Assembly (NCBI GenBank): GCA_944354085.1
Contig: CALVPW010000128.1
Coordinates: 1 to 8,391, forward strand
From: an uncultured Clostridia bacterium
Lineage (GTDB): Bacteria > Bacillota > Clostridia > Christensenellales > Borkfalkiaceae
Reading direction: 5' to 3'
Length of the DNA: 8,391 nucleotides
The notes beneath the pieces are model-generated. The model did no database searches. It was not told the DNA's origin and saw nothing but the letters and a program-made list of their open reading frames with translations. A program made the translations under genes and the position numbers. Below, one piece after another: positions 1 to 6,363 of the stretch; position 1 is the first letter of the stretch; every line of letters starts with the position of its first letter.

Positions 1-1
1 G

Positions 2-247
2 GGCGTGCTCTTCTACAACACGCTGTTCGACGAGAACGCGAGCTGCCACTTGGCGCTCGGCAGAGGCTTCACAAACTGCGTGAAAAATTTCGAGGACAAG
101 TCGCAGGAAGAGCTGCACGCGATGGGCATCAACGACAGTATGATCCACGTCGACTTTATGATCGGCTGCAAGGACATGGAGATCACGGGCGTGACCACAA
201 AGGGCGAGCGTGTCGCCATCTTCAAAAACGGGAACTGGGCATTTTAA
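2..247 (+). CDS. M29-family metal-dependent aminopeptidase, C-terminal fragment
   Basis: Only the last 81 residues are in the window; the gene is cut by the left edge and ends at TAA 245-247. The fragment carries the signature end of family M29 aminopeptidases (AmpS/PepS/AmpT type). FDENASCHLALG has the metal-ligand His at fragment residue 16, and IHVDFMIG has the His and Asp ligands at 49 and 51. The closing IFKNGNWAF is also typical. In the family these enzymes are cytosolic exopeptidases that remove N-terminal residues using a two-metal (Zn/Co/Mn) site, and the ligands visible here are intact, so the enzyme is presumably active. A GC-rich hairpin follows the stop, and a G3E metal-chaperone GTPase starts 78 nt downstream on the same strand. 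That spacing allows either separate or read-through transcription. Confidence 0.88.
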   Translation, partial: GVLFYNTLFDENASCHLALGRGFTNCVKNFEDKSQEELHAMGINDSMIHVDFMIGCKDMEITGVTTKGERVAIFKNGNWAF

Positions 248-255
248 GTTCGGGT

Positions 256-286
256 GCGCGCGGGGCGTTTATTTTGCCCCGCGCGC
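256..286 (+). terminator. GC-rich hairpin after the M29 gene, possible weak terminator
   Basis: There is a perfect 11-bp inverted repeat (gcgcgcggggc / gccccgcgcgc) with a 9-nt T-rich loop, starting 9 nt after the aminopeptidase stop. It is followed by gggtatatatc rather than a run of T, so it is not a canonical intrinsic terminator. It may stabilise the 3' end, terminate partially or pause polymerase before the G3E genes. No convincing promoter is visible between it and the next start codon, which would suit partial read-through. Confidence 0.5.
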
Positions 287-325
287 GGGTATATATCAAA
301 GGATAAAACTTTAAGAGGCAGATCT

Positions 326-1399
326 ATGATCAAGATCGATATTTTTTCGGGCTTTTTGGGCGCAGGGAAAACGACGCTCATCAAAAAACTCATCCGCGAA
401 GTGTATAAGGGCGAGAACGTCGTCCTCATCGAGAACGAATTCGGCGAGATCGGCGTGGACGGCGGCTTTTTGCAGGACTGCGGCATCCGCATCACCGAGA
501 TGAATTCGGGCTGCATCTGCTGCACGCTGGTGGGCGATTTTGCGCGCGCGCTCCAAGAGGTCGCCGCCAAATACGCGCCCGACCGCATCGTCATCGAACC
601 TTCGGGCGTGGGGAAACTTTCCGACGTCATCCGCGCCGTACAGCACGCGGAAGTCAAGGGCGCGCAGCTCAACGCCTTCTGCACGGTGGTCGACGCCAAA
701 AAGTGTAAAATGTATCTGAAGAATTTCGGCGAATTTTTCCTCGATCAGGTGGAAAACGCAGGCTGCATCGTCCTTTCGCACACGGGCGACGAAAAGAAGG
801 TGGAGGAAGCCGTCCGCCTTCTCCGCGCGCACACGCAGGCGACTATCGTCACCACCGATTGGCAGGCGCTCAAAGGGGAAGACCTGCTCGCCGCCATCGA
901 ACAAAAGGACAGTCTCGAAGCCGAGCTCGCCCGTCTCGCCGCGCAGGCGCACGACGAGCACGCGCACGGCGAGCATTGCCATTGTCATCATCACGACCAC
1001 GAGCATGACCACGACCATGATCATGAACATGAGCATGATCATGAACATGACCATGAACATGACCATGAACATCATCACGATCACGGGCATGAATGCCATC
1101 ACGACCACGAGCACGGACATCATCATGCCGACGAAGTCTTCACGAGCTGGGGCGCGGAAACGGGAAAGGTCTTCACCAAAGAGGAGATCGAAGAAAAACT
1201 CGCCGCGCTCGGCACGGGGCGGTACGGTCAGGTCCTGCGCGCCAAGGGCATCGTCGACGGCGGCGATATGTGGTATCATTTCGACTACGTGCCCGAAGAG
1301 GCAGATATCCGCACGGGCGCGGCGGCAGTCACGGGGCGGCTGTGCGTGATCGGCTGCGGCATCGACGAGGATGCGCTCAAAGCGCTGTTTTTGGGGTAA
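326..1399 (+). CDS. G3E/COG0523 (CobW-like) GTPase metallochaperone with His-rich metal-binding tract
   Basis: This is a 357-residue P-loop GTPase of the SIMIBI G3E family, whose members insert or deliver metals (Zn, Ni, Co) to target proteins in the cytoplasm. Visible parts are Walker A GFLGAGKT at residues 9-16, the switch segment LIENEFGEIGVDG around 34-46, the COG0523 CxCC motif (GCICC, Cys 63/65/66) and IEPSG at 90-94. A tract at 209-267 has 32 His and 3 Cys in 59 residues, and a CobW C-terminal domain follows (about 270-357). The usual NKxD base-recognition motif is replaced by SHTGD at 151-155. ATG 326 is chosen because the P-loop begins nine residues later and aagaggcag lies just upstream; an upstream GTG at 254 would translate through the hairpin. 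The tract suggests Zn or Ni buffering, but the metal cannot be read from sequence. A paralogue starts 3 nt after the stop. Confidence 0.9.
   Translation: MIKIDIFSGFLGAGKTTLIKKLIREVYKGENVVLIENEFGEIGVDGGFLQDCGIRITEMNSGCICCTLVGDFARALQEVAAKYAPDRIVIEPSGVGKLSDVIRAVQHAEVKGAQLNAFCTVVDAKKCKMYLKNFGEFFLDQVENAGCIVLSHTGDEKKVEEAVRLLRAHTQATIVTTDWQALKGEDLLAAIEQKDSLEAELARLAAQAHDEHAHGEHCHCHHHDHEHDHDHDHEHEHDHEHDHEHDHEHHHDHGHECHHDHEHGHHHADEVFTSWGAETGKVFTKEEIEEKLAALGTGRYGQVLRAKGIVDGGDMWYHFDYVPEEADIRTGAAAVTGRLCVIGCGIDEDALKALFLG
1003..1075 (+). repeat. Degenerate CAYGAN hexamer repeat encoding the His-Asp/Glu tract
   Basis: Within the G3E gene, the DNA is an imperfect run of 6-bp units of the type catgaN/cacgaN. 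The clean core is catgaacatgac at 1040-1051 and 1052-1063, plus a partial third copy to 1072. Each unit encodes His-Asp or His-Glu. Such runs expand and contract by slippage, so the tract length probably varies between strains while the reading frame is kept. Confidence 0.75.
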
Positions 1400-1402
1400 G
1401 TT

Positions 1403-2344
1403 ATGCAGGAGATCCCCGTTTACCTGTTCCTCGGCTTTTTAGAGGCGGGAAAGACGAAATTTATCCAGGAGACCTTCGAAGACGAACGCTTCGATTCGGG
1501 CGAGCGCACGCTGCTTCTCGTCATGGAGGAGGGGGAGGAGGAGTACGATACCTCCCGCTTTGCCGTGCGCGACTATGCGGTGGAATTTGTGGACGGCGAC
1601 GAGATCACGCTTGACAATCTCGAGCGCCTGCAGGAAAAGCATAAGGCGGAACGCGTCGTCGTCGAATATAACGGGATGCGCCCGCTGCAGGACTTTTTCG
1701 ACGCCATGCCCGACGGTTGGGCGATCGCGCAGGTCATGACGTTTTTCGATGCGACGACCTTTCTTACCTATAATCAGAACATGCGCCAGCTCGTGTTCGA
1801 TAAGGTCCAGTACGCCGATATGGTGGTCTTCAACCGCTTCCGCGGCGAATACGAGAAAGAGACGTATCATAAGATCGTCCGCGGCATGACCCGCCGTCCG
1901 GGGATCGTATACGAATATCTCGGCGGTAAGGCGGAATACGACGAGATCGTTGATCCGCTCCCGTACGATATCAACGCGCCCGTCATCGAGATCGAGGACA
2001 AGGATTATGCCTTTTTCTACCGCGACCTCGTGGAAGAGACGCAAAAATACGACGGCAAGACCGTTCGTTTCAAGGGGCTAGTCGCCGTCGATAAAAAGAT
2101 GAAGCAAGGCACGATCGTCGTCGGACGGCATATCATGACCTGCTGCGAAGCAGATATCGCATACAGCGGGCTGGTGTGCCTGCATACGTCCGCGCAGACC
2201 TTCCATACCCGCGATTGGGTGACGGTAACGGCGAAGATCGAGATCGCCTATCACAAGATCTACGGACAGCGCGGTCCCGTCCTCAAAGCGAGCGAGATCG
2301 TATCCGCCGCCCCGCCCGAACAGGAACTCGCAACGTTTTATTAA
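1403..2344 (+). CDS. Divergent G3E GTPase fused to a YcgQ-like (TIGR03943/DUF1980) C-terminal domain
   Basis: The 313-residue protein is a paralogue of the upstream G3E GTPase. The N-terminal part has a P-loop GFLEAGKT (11-18), with Glu14 where the first protein has Gly. VEYNG (87-91) aligns with IEPSG and FNRFRG (143-148) sits at the base-recognition position. There is no CxCC motif and no His-rich tract. From about residue 203 it changes to a domain like the C-terminus of YcgQ/TIGR03943 proteins: YDGKTVRFKG, then VGRHIMTCCEAD with Cys247-Cys248, then DWVTVTA. In many Bacillota that domain is on a membrane-associated protein encoded beside a DUF318/UPF0718 permease; here it is soluble and no permease is in view. 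The start at 1403 is 3 nt after the previous stop, with a gggg ribosome site inside the end of that gene, so the two are surely co-transcribed. Its function is unknown; a metal-related partner role is an inference. Confidence 0.85.
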   Translation: MQEIPVYLFLGFLEAGKTKFIQETFEDERFDSGERTLLLVMEEGEEEYDTSRFAVRDYAVEFVDGDEITLDNLERLQEKHKAERVVVEYNGMRPLQDFFDAMPDGWAIAQVMTFFDATTFLTYNQNMRQLVFDKVQYADMVVFNRFRGEYEKETYHKIVRGMTRRPGIVYEYLGGKAEYDEIVDPLPYDINAPVIEIEDKDYAFFYRDLVEETQKYDGKTVRFKGLVAVDKKMKQGTIVVGRHIMTCCEADIAYSGLVCLHTSAQTFHTRDWVTVTAKIEIAYHKIYGQRGPVLKASEIVSAAPPEQELATFY

Positions 2345-2353
2345 AATCGTCTC

Positions 2354-2376
2354 AAAAGCCGCGATGCGGCTTTTTT
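2354..2376 (+). terminator. Intrinsic terminator of the G3E operon
   Basis: A perfect 9-bp stem aaaagccgc / gcggctttt with a 3-nt loop runs directly into six T residues. It starts 9 nt after the second G3E stop. It separates this operon from the protease gene, which has its own promoter immediately downstream. Confidence 0.9.
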
Positions 2377-2386
2377 CATTTTCCTG

Positions 2387-2415
2387 TTGCGATCTGTGCA
2401 AGAATATGTTATAAT
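2387..2415 (+). promoter_or_regulatory. Sigma-A promoter of the protease gene
   Basis: The -35 is TTGCGA (2387-2392), the spacer is 17 nt and the -10 is a consensus TATAAT (2410-2415). The -10 is extended by TG at 2407-2408. Start would be near 2422, giving a leader of about 44 nt with the ribosome site GGAGAGGGG at 2454-2462. Confidence 0.82.
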
Positions 2416-2465
2416 CTTTATGTTCTGTCGATCACGATCTTTATGATCGCAGCGGAGAGGGGCGT

Positions 2466-3761
2466 ATGAGGTCAGTGCGGAAGAAAAAATTTTGCGCCAT
2501 GCTTTTGTATGCGATCGCCGTTTTGTTTGCGGCAGTTTGTATGTTTGCTGCCTGCGGGCAAAAGCACGAACATGTCTATATCGACGGCAAATGTGCGTGC
2601 GGCGCGCTCGACGAGGATTATACGCCGCCCAAAGACCGCTTTATCGGCAATGTGTTTCAGATCGTCACCAAAACACTCGGCGGACAGGTCTATGCGAGGG
2701 GTTCGGGCGTCGTCATCAATTCGGACGGATGGTTCATCACGAACAGCCACGTGATGGAGGGCGCTTATTATGCCGACGCATATTTTGAGATCCCGAATGC
2801 GGAGAGCGGCGAATCGGTAACGCGCCTGAAGATCGCGCAGGCTGCGGTCGACGATCCCGCAAAGGATTTTTTCATCGGAAAGATCGGCGGGTATGAAGCG
2901 ATCGCTTCCTATTATCGTAAGATGGATTTTACCACCGAACACGAGGTCGGAGGAACGACTTTTGCGATCGGATATCCGAACGGAACGCCGTTTATGGAGA
3001 TACATCGCGGCGTTGAATTGCCCGAAGTTCCGTATTTTCCCGATAAATTGAACGGCGTTTCCTATATCGGAACGACGAGTTATTTTGCATCTGGCAGCAG
3101 CGGCGGGATCTTGCTGAACGAAGATCTTCAGATCATCGGCATTACGACGGCGCAGATCCTGGTGGATGACGAATGGGTCAAAGCAGCCGTATCTGTTTTC
3201 AACTTTCAGAATGAATTAAATAAGATCCCCGCATATACGCTGTACGATTTTACACAATTCATGCATGCCGACGAGATCGCATATATCCGTTTATTTGAAC
3301 AGATCGCAGCGCGCACGGATGTGCTCTCGTCCGTCGATGAGAACGGGTACATCGGCTATCTGATCAAAAAGAAGGGGGAATCTGTCAACGAAGATGCGAT
3401 CGCATATACATACGAAGCGCAGTACTACTTTGCCGAAGACGGCGGCATGATCATAGAATACGTTTATCATTGGGAAAACGGCGACGCGCGCACGACCGCG
3501 CTGTACGGCTATTGGTCGCCGCTGTTCGGATTTGACGACCTGCAATACGCATTCCGATACGAATGGGCAAGCGGCACATATTATTCTGTCGCATCGCAGG
3601 ATATCAACTATTCCGAAAATATCGATCTGACGTTGAACGAATACACCGTCGAGCATTCCTACGCATATTCGGTCACGGAAGCGGATATCGGCTATGCAAA
3701 AGAACAGTTCAATGTGCTTTACGAGACGCTCAAGAAGATCTTTGAAAGCGGGATCGCCTGA
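2466..3761 (+). CDS. Predicted lipoprotein with trypsin/HtrA-like serine protease domain
   Basis: This 431-residue protein is predicted to be exported. A Lys/Arg-rich start and hydrophobic segment (about 9-29) end in FAAC with Cys30 as the likely lipidated residue. Next comes a short motif, HEHVYIDGKCACG (34-46), that could bind a metal. The protease domain spans about 52-240 with a complete, family-like triad: His95 in TNSHV, Asp134 in DPAKDFF (the DxAxLKI position) and Ser212 in SGSSGG. These positions are close to those of DegP. No PDZ domain follows; the Tyr-rich C-terminal part (about 255-431) matches nothing I recognise and may bind substrate or peptidoglycan. The start is set by GGAGAGGGG 3 nt upstream. 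The gene has its own promoter and neighbours of unrelated function. Third positions look less GC-rich than in flanking genes. An envelope quality-control or processing role is likely; the substrate is unknown. Confidence 0.82.
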   Translation: MRSVRKKKFCAMLLYAIAVLFAAVCMFAACGQKHEHVYIDGKCACGALDEDYTPPKDRFIGNVFQIVTKTLGGQVYARGSGVVINSDGWFITNSHVMEGAYYADAYFEIPNAESGESVTRLKIAQAAVDDPAKDFFIGKIGGYEAIASYYRKMDFTTEHEVGGTTFAIGYPNGTPFMEIHRGVELPEVPYFPDKLNGVSYIGTTSYFASGSSGGILLNEDLQIIGITTAQILVDDEWVKAAVSVFNFQNELNKIPAYTLYDFTQFMHADEIAYIRLFEQIAARTDVLSSVDENGYIGYLIKKKGESVNEDAIAYTYEAQYYFAEDGGMIIEYVYHWENGDARTTALYGYWSPLFGFDDLQYAFRYEWASGTYYSVASQDINYSENIDLTLNEYTVEHSYAYSVTEADIGYAKEQFNVLYETLKKIFESGIA

Positions 3762-3818
3762 CCGTGCATTTTTGCGGTATAAATCACCGCTGTAAGCGTA
3801 TTTTTTTCATTTTCGATA

Positions 3819-3847
3819 TTTACAATTGCAGATTTGTATGATATAAT
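3819..3847 (+). promoter_or_regulatory. Sigma-A promoter of the flavodoxin-methyltransferase operon
   Basis: TTTACA (3819-3824), a 17-nt spacer and consensus TATAAT (3842-3847), with an extended TG at 3839-3840. The predicted start near 3854 leaves a leader of about 25 nt before ATG 3879. This rules out the possible upstream start at 3834, which lies inside the promoter. Confidence 0.85.
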
Positions 3848-3878
3848 AAATTTGATAAGAGACGATGGGGGGCGGAAC

Positions 3879-4352
3879 ATGAAAACGCTTGTCGTATATT
3901 ATTCGTATGGCGGAAATACGCGCGCCGTTGCAAAGCGCATGGCGCAGTCGCTGCGCGCCGATCTTATGGAGATCCGCACGCTCAAAACGTATCCCGACGA
4001 TTACGACGTGCTTTTAAGTCTTGGCGAAAAGGAAGTCAAGAGCGGATATATGCCGCAGATCGCGCCGCTCACCTACGATGCGAACGAATACGATACGATC
4101 GTCATCGGCACGCCCGTGTGGTGGTCGACGTTTGCGCCCGCCGTCAAAAAGTTTTTGTCCACCGTCAAGTGGAAGGGGAAAAAGGTATTTCCCTTCGCCA
4201 CCCACGGCGGCGATCTCGGACATACGCCGAGCGATCTTCGCAAAGCCATGCGCGGCGCCGTCGTATCGCCCGTCCTCGGGATCCGCTTCGAAAACGGCGT
4301 GCAAGTCACGGAAGAAGGAGATATCAGAGAATGGATGGCAGAGATCGGATGA
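3879..4352 (+). CDS. Flavodoxin (Flavodoxin_4 type)
   Basis: This is a 157-residue FMN-binding electron-transfer protein. The phosphate-binding loop is SYGGNTRAVAKRM from residue 9, following the first beta strand TLVVYY. TYPDDYDVLL and a long acidic/basic helix are typical of the Flavodoxin_4 group, IGTPVWWSTFAPAVKKFL (76-93) forms the second FMN loop with paired Trp81/Trp82, and FATHGGDLGHT forms the third. Length is normal for the family. The partner reductase or acceptor is not evident nearby. ATG 3879 is preferred because it begins the first strand and lies about 25 nt after the predicted transcription start; the ribosome site ggggggcgga is imperfect. It overlaps the next gene by ATGA, so both are translated from one mRNA. 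Confidence 0.9.
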   Translation: MKTLVVYYSYGGNTRAVAKRMAQSLRADLMEIRTLKTYPDDYDVLLSLGEKEVKSGYMPQIAPLTYDANEYDTIVIGTPVWWSTFAPAVKKFLSTVKWKGKKVFPFATHGGDLGHTPSDLRKAMRGAVVSPVLGIRFENGVQVTEEGDIREWMAEIG

Positions 4353-5203
4353 TCGAGCCCGCATTGCAAGAACGGCTGAAAGCGTCCTACGGGGCGCTTT
4401 TTTCTGCGGTCGAAGCGGGGCTTTCGGCGCCGCATTGCGTCACGCTGCGTGCAAATACGCTGAAAGCGAGCGCCGACGAGGTCGCAGACGCACTCTCTGC
4501 GGCAGGGATCGGATATGAGCGCGTCTCATGGTACGAAGACGCGTTTCGGTTACCGTGTGCAACGGAGGATGCCGTACGCGCGCTGCCCTTATACGAGGCG
4601 GGAAAGGTGTATCTGCAAAGCCTTTCGTCCATGCTGCCGCCGCTCGTTTTGCAGCCGCAGGCAGGGGAAAATATCCTCGATATGACCGCGGCGCCCGGCG
4701 GGAAGACGACGCAGCTTCTGGCGCTTTCCAAGGGGAAAGCGCTCATCACCGCCTGTGAACGCGACAACGTGCGTTTTGAACGCCTGCGTTTTAATCTCGA
4801 ACGGCAGGGCGCAGCGCGCGTGAACGCATTGCACCGCGACGCGCTCACGCTCGACGATGCGCTGCGCTTCGATAAGATCTTGCTCGACGCGCCCTGCACG
4901 GGCGCGGGCACGGTCGGCGCGCGCGTCACGCAGGGCTATCTCGAAAAGTGTGTCCGCGCGCAGAAAAAGCTCATCCATAAGGCGCTCCGCCTTCTCAAAA
5001 AAGGCGGAACGCTCGTCTATTCGACCTGTTCGATCTTCCCCGAAGAAAACGGGGGCGTCGTCGAAGAAGCCGTAAAATGCGGCGCGAAAATCGTACCCGT
5101 CGAAGCATTTGACGTCCCGCGTCTTCCATCCCCGTCGGGAACGCTCACCGTGATGCCGACCTGCGATCACGAAGGGTTCTTCGTTGCCAAACTCACAAAA
5201 TAA
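4349..5203 (+). CDS. Short RsmB/RsmF-type RNA cytosine-C5 methyltransferase
   Basis: The 284-residue protein belongs to the NOL1/NOP2/Sun family, which transfers methyl from S-adenosylmethionine to C5 of cytosine in rRNA or tRNA. Visible motifs are an N-terminal RNA-binding segment with LRANTLK, AdoMet-binding ILDMTAAPGGK (109-119), DAPCTGAG (180-187, Cys183) and YSTCSI (Cys227). The family uses two cysteines, one in each of the last two motifs, for covalent catalysis and product release, and both are present. It is well short of E. coli RsmB (429 aa, with a NusB-like domain) and RsmF (479 aa, with C-terminal RNA-binding parts), so it is essentially a bare catalytic domain. The target base cannot be told from sequence. 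Translation starts within the flavodoxin stop (ATGA at 4349-4352) without a good ribosome site, indicating coupling. It ends at a shared terminator. Confidence 0.88.
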   Translation: MIEPALQERLKASYGALFSAVEAGLSAPHCVTLRANTLKASADEVADALSAAGIGYERVSWYEDAFRLPCATEDAVRALPLYEAGKVYLQSLSSMLPPLVLQPQAGENILDMTAAPGGKTTQLLALSKGKALITACERDNVRFERLRFNLERQGAARVNALHRDALTLDDALRFDKILLDAPCTGAGTVGARVTQGYLEKCVRAQKKLIHKALRLLKKGGTLVYSTCSIFPEENGGVVEEAVKCGAKIVPVEAFDVPRLPSPSGTLTVMPTCDHEGFFVAKLTK

Positions 5204-5228
5204 AAACGCCCCGCACGGGGCGTTTTTT
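5204..5228. terminator. Bidirectional intrinsic terminator between convergent genes
   Basis: The stem cgccccg / cggggcg (5207-5213 and 5216-5222) is flanked by A5 on the left and T6 on the right, so it works on both strands. It closes the flavodoxin-methyltransferase operon reading right and the DUF1848 gene reading left. The DUF1848 stop codon (5228-5230) touches its edge. Confidence 0.9.
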
Positions 5229-6166
5229 CAAAATAGCGAGAGCTGCGTACCGTCGTTTTTCAAAAGGCTGATCTGCCTGCCTTCGATGAGCTCGTCCGCT
5301 TCCGTCAGATGCCCGATCAAAAGCGGGGAGTGCGGGTCGTGCAGGCGCATGTTTTCGCGCACGGCTGCCTCTGACTTGTTTGCATAGCAGTATTTACAAA
5401 AGTTCGGACAGGTATCGTACCAACCGATATCGCGGCTCTCCATGCACAGACAGCCGCGCCGCAGTCCGTTGTGTTTGACGTCGCGGAAAGCGCAGTGGTT
5501 GGCTGCGCCCAATGCGGAGAGCGTCACGCAGCCTTCTGCAGCGATGCCGAACTGCGGGAAGGTGTCCCGCGTCGAGCATGTTTGCAGATGCAGACGATGG
5601 CGCGCGGCGATGGCTGCCATCCCTTGGGCGGCGCGCACCTTTTGTTCTTGGGAGGGTGGGACGAGACCCGGCATGTTCTCGCGCAGCTTTGCATACATCT
5701 CCACAAAACTGAAGATGCAGCGCGAAACATAGGGCGCGAGATTTTCGCAAAGATAGGCGAACGTCTCCAAATGCCGCTCCACGGGATAGGTCGGCGTGAA
5801 CAGGACGGGATCGTACCGCCACGCGAGTTTTTCCCGCCCGACGCGCTTCGAGAGCGCCTGCAGCGTACGGATGCTCTCCGCAAGGTCGGGAACGTTGGGT
5901 TCGATGTCCTTCCCGTACGCGGTGATCGTATAAAAGAAATAGGTGCGGTAGCGCGCGGTGATCGCGTCCAGCTTTTCCAGCATGGGCGCGTAATTTTTTG
6001 AGCAGAAAAGCACGGCGTCGATCTTATCGGGTGCAAGATCGTAGCGGACGACTTTTTGCGGGAAAAGGGGATTGCGCGTGTATACGTATCCTTCACGGAA
6101 GCGTTCAAGCATCCAATCTCCGTAGTGGTTGACGATATCCGTCCGTGCGCCGACGTTCAAAAGCAT
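5228..6166 (-). CDS. DUF1848 family protein with C-terminal radical-SAM-like Cys cluster
   Basis: The 312-residue protein has the DUF1848 pattern. The start ARTDIVNHYGDWMLERFREG is followed by GYVYTRNPLFPQKV, a Rossmann-like LFCSKNYAPML, a segment FFYTITAYGKDIEP, WRYDPVLFTPTYPVERH, and IFSFVEMY. The C-terminus has five clustered cysteines: Cys239 and Cys241 (GCLCMESRDIGWYDT), then CPNFCKYC with Cys253/257/260. That last CX3CX2C spacing is the one used by radical SAM enzymes to hold a [4Fe-4S] cluster, but here it lies at the end of the chain. The family has no established reaction that I know of. The start is supported by caggaac 4 nt upstream of ATG 6166. It reads toward the methyltransferase and shares its terminator. 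A structured RNA ending in a terminator hairpin lies upstream on the same strand. Confidence 0.88.
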   Translation of the reverse strand: MLLNVGARTDIVNHYGDWMLERFREGYVYTRNPLFPQKVVRYDLAPDKIDAVLFCSKNYAPMLEKLDAITARYRTYFFYTITAYGKDIEPNVPDLAESIRTLQALSKRVGREKLAWRYDPVLFTPTYPVERHLETFAYLCENLAPYVSRCIFSFVEMYAKLRENMPGLVPPSQEQKVRAAQGMAAIAARHRLHLQTCSTRDTFPQFGIAAEGCVTLSALGAANHCAFRDVKHNGLRRGCLCMESRDIGWYDTCPNFCKYCYANKSEAAVRENMRLHDPHSPLLIGHLTEADELIEGRQISLLKNDGTQLSLF

Positions 6167-6193
6167 AGTTCCTGCCGCCTTTTTAACCTATAT

Positions 6194-6223
6194 GATATAT
6201 GCTCTCGCATTTTTTTCTTACAA
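6194..6223 (-). promoter_or_regulatory. Possible local promoter of the DUF1848 gene
   Basis: On the minus strand TTGTAA (6223-6218) is followed after 18 nt by TATATC (6199-6194), each matching 4 of 6 consensus bases. The start would be near 6187, about 20 nt before ATG. If real, DUF1848 does not depend on transcription through the upstream RNA and its hairpin. The AT-rich context makes chance matches likely. Confidence 0.38.
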
Positions 6224-6239
6224 TATACTGATTTTTCGT

Positions 6240-6358
6240 ATAGAAATAACCGCTCCGCAAAGCGGAACGGTTGGTGAGAAGTCTACGCACGAAGACCAAA
6301 CGTTCTTCTCTGTCAACGCGGAGATCCCGTTGCTTCCCCTGACAGGGGCTGGTGGTCT
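6240..6358 (-). ncRNA. Candidate structured small RNA or attenuator leader, family not recognised
   Basis: About 118 nt lie between a near-perfect promoter (6364-6392) and a terminator-like hairpin (6248-6272), with no plausible coding sequence. The RNA can form AAGACCA/UGGUCUU (6353-6359 with 6292-6298) and CUGUCA/UGACAG (6340-6345 with 6310-6315), continued by GGGGA/UCUCC (6335-6339 with 6320-6324). It can also form GAGAAG/CUUCUC (6305-6310 with 6276-6281). The first and last pairings interleave, so they are either a pseudoknot or alternative states. A competing hairpin CCCCUGUCAGGGG (6336-6348) shares bases with the second. Such bistability is typical of riboswitches and regulatory RNAs. 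It could be a free small RNA, or a leader controlling DUF1848, whose ATG is 74 nt beyond the hairpin. I do not recognise the signatures of SRP RNA, 6S RNA, T-box or a known riboswitch. Confidence 0.55.
6248..6272 (-). terminator. Terminator hairpin of the candidate small RNA
   Basis: On the minus strand, aaccgttccgc, a 3-nt loop and gcggagcggtt form an 11-bp stem with one mismatch near the middle. It is followed by atttctatac, a moderately T-rich tail. The tail is interrupted, so termination may be incomplete. This would suit either an RNA 3' end or a regulated attenuator before DUF1848. Confidence 0.6.
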
Positions 6359-6363
6359 TTGAT

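Noticed and set aside
290..325. Zur-like or other metal-responsive operator before the first G3E gene
   Set aside because: The AT-rich leader has no palindrome resembling a known Zur or NikR site.
311..1279. Large minus-strand open frame opposite the first G3E gene
   Set aside because: It is a shadow of a GC-rich gene. Its Met/Val-rich stretch is just the complement of the His codon repeat.
2429..2449. Inverted repeat cgatca / tgatcg just after the protease promoter start as an operator
   Set aside because: It is only 6 bp with a 9-nt gap and no known regulator consensus; chance is likely in gatc-rich sequence.
3774..3790. Hairpin gcggt / accgc after the protease gene as its terminator
   Set aside because: The stem is 5 bp and the T run (3801-3807) is about 10 nt away; too weak to annotate.
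6310..6345. Resemblance of the small RNA to the SRP RNA apical loop (GUCAGG...GGAAGCA-like bases)
   Set aside because: The expected order and the second half of the SRP domain IV motif are absent and the surrounding stem does not fold as in 4.5S RNA.
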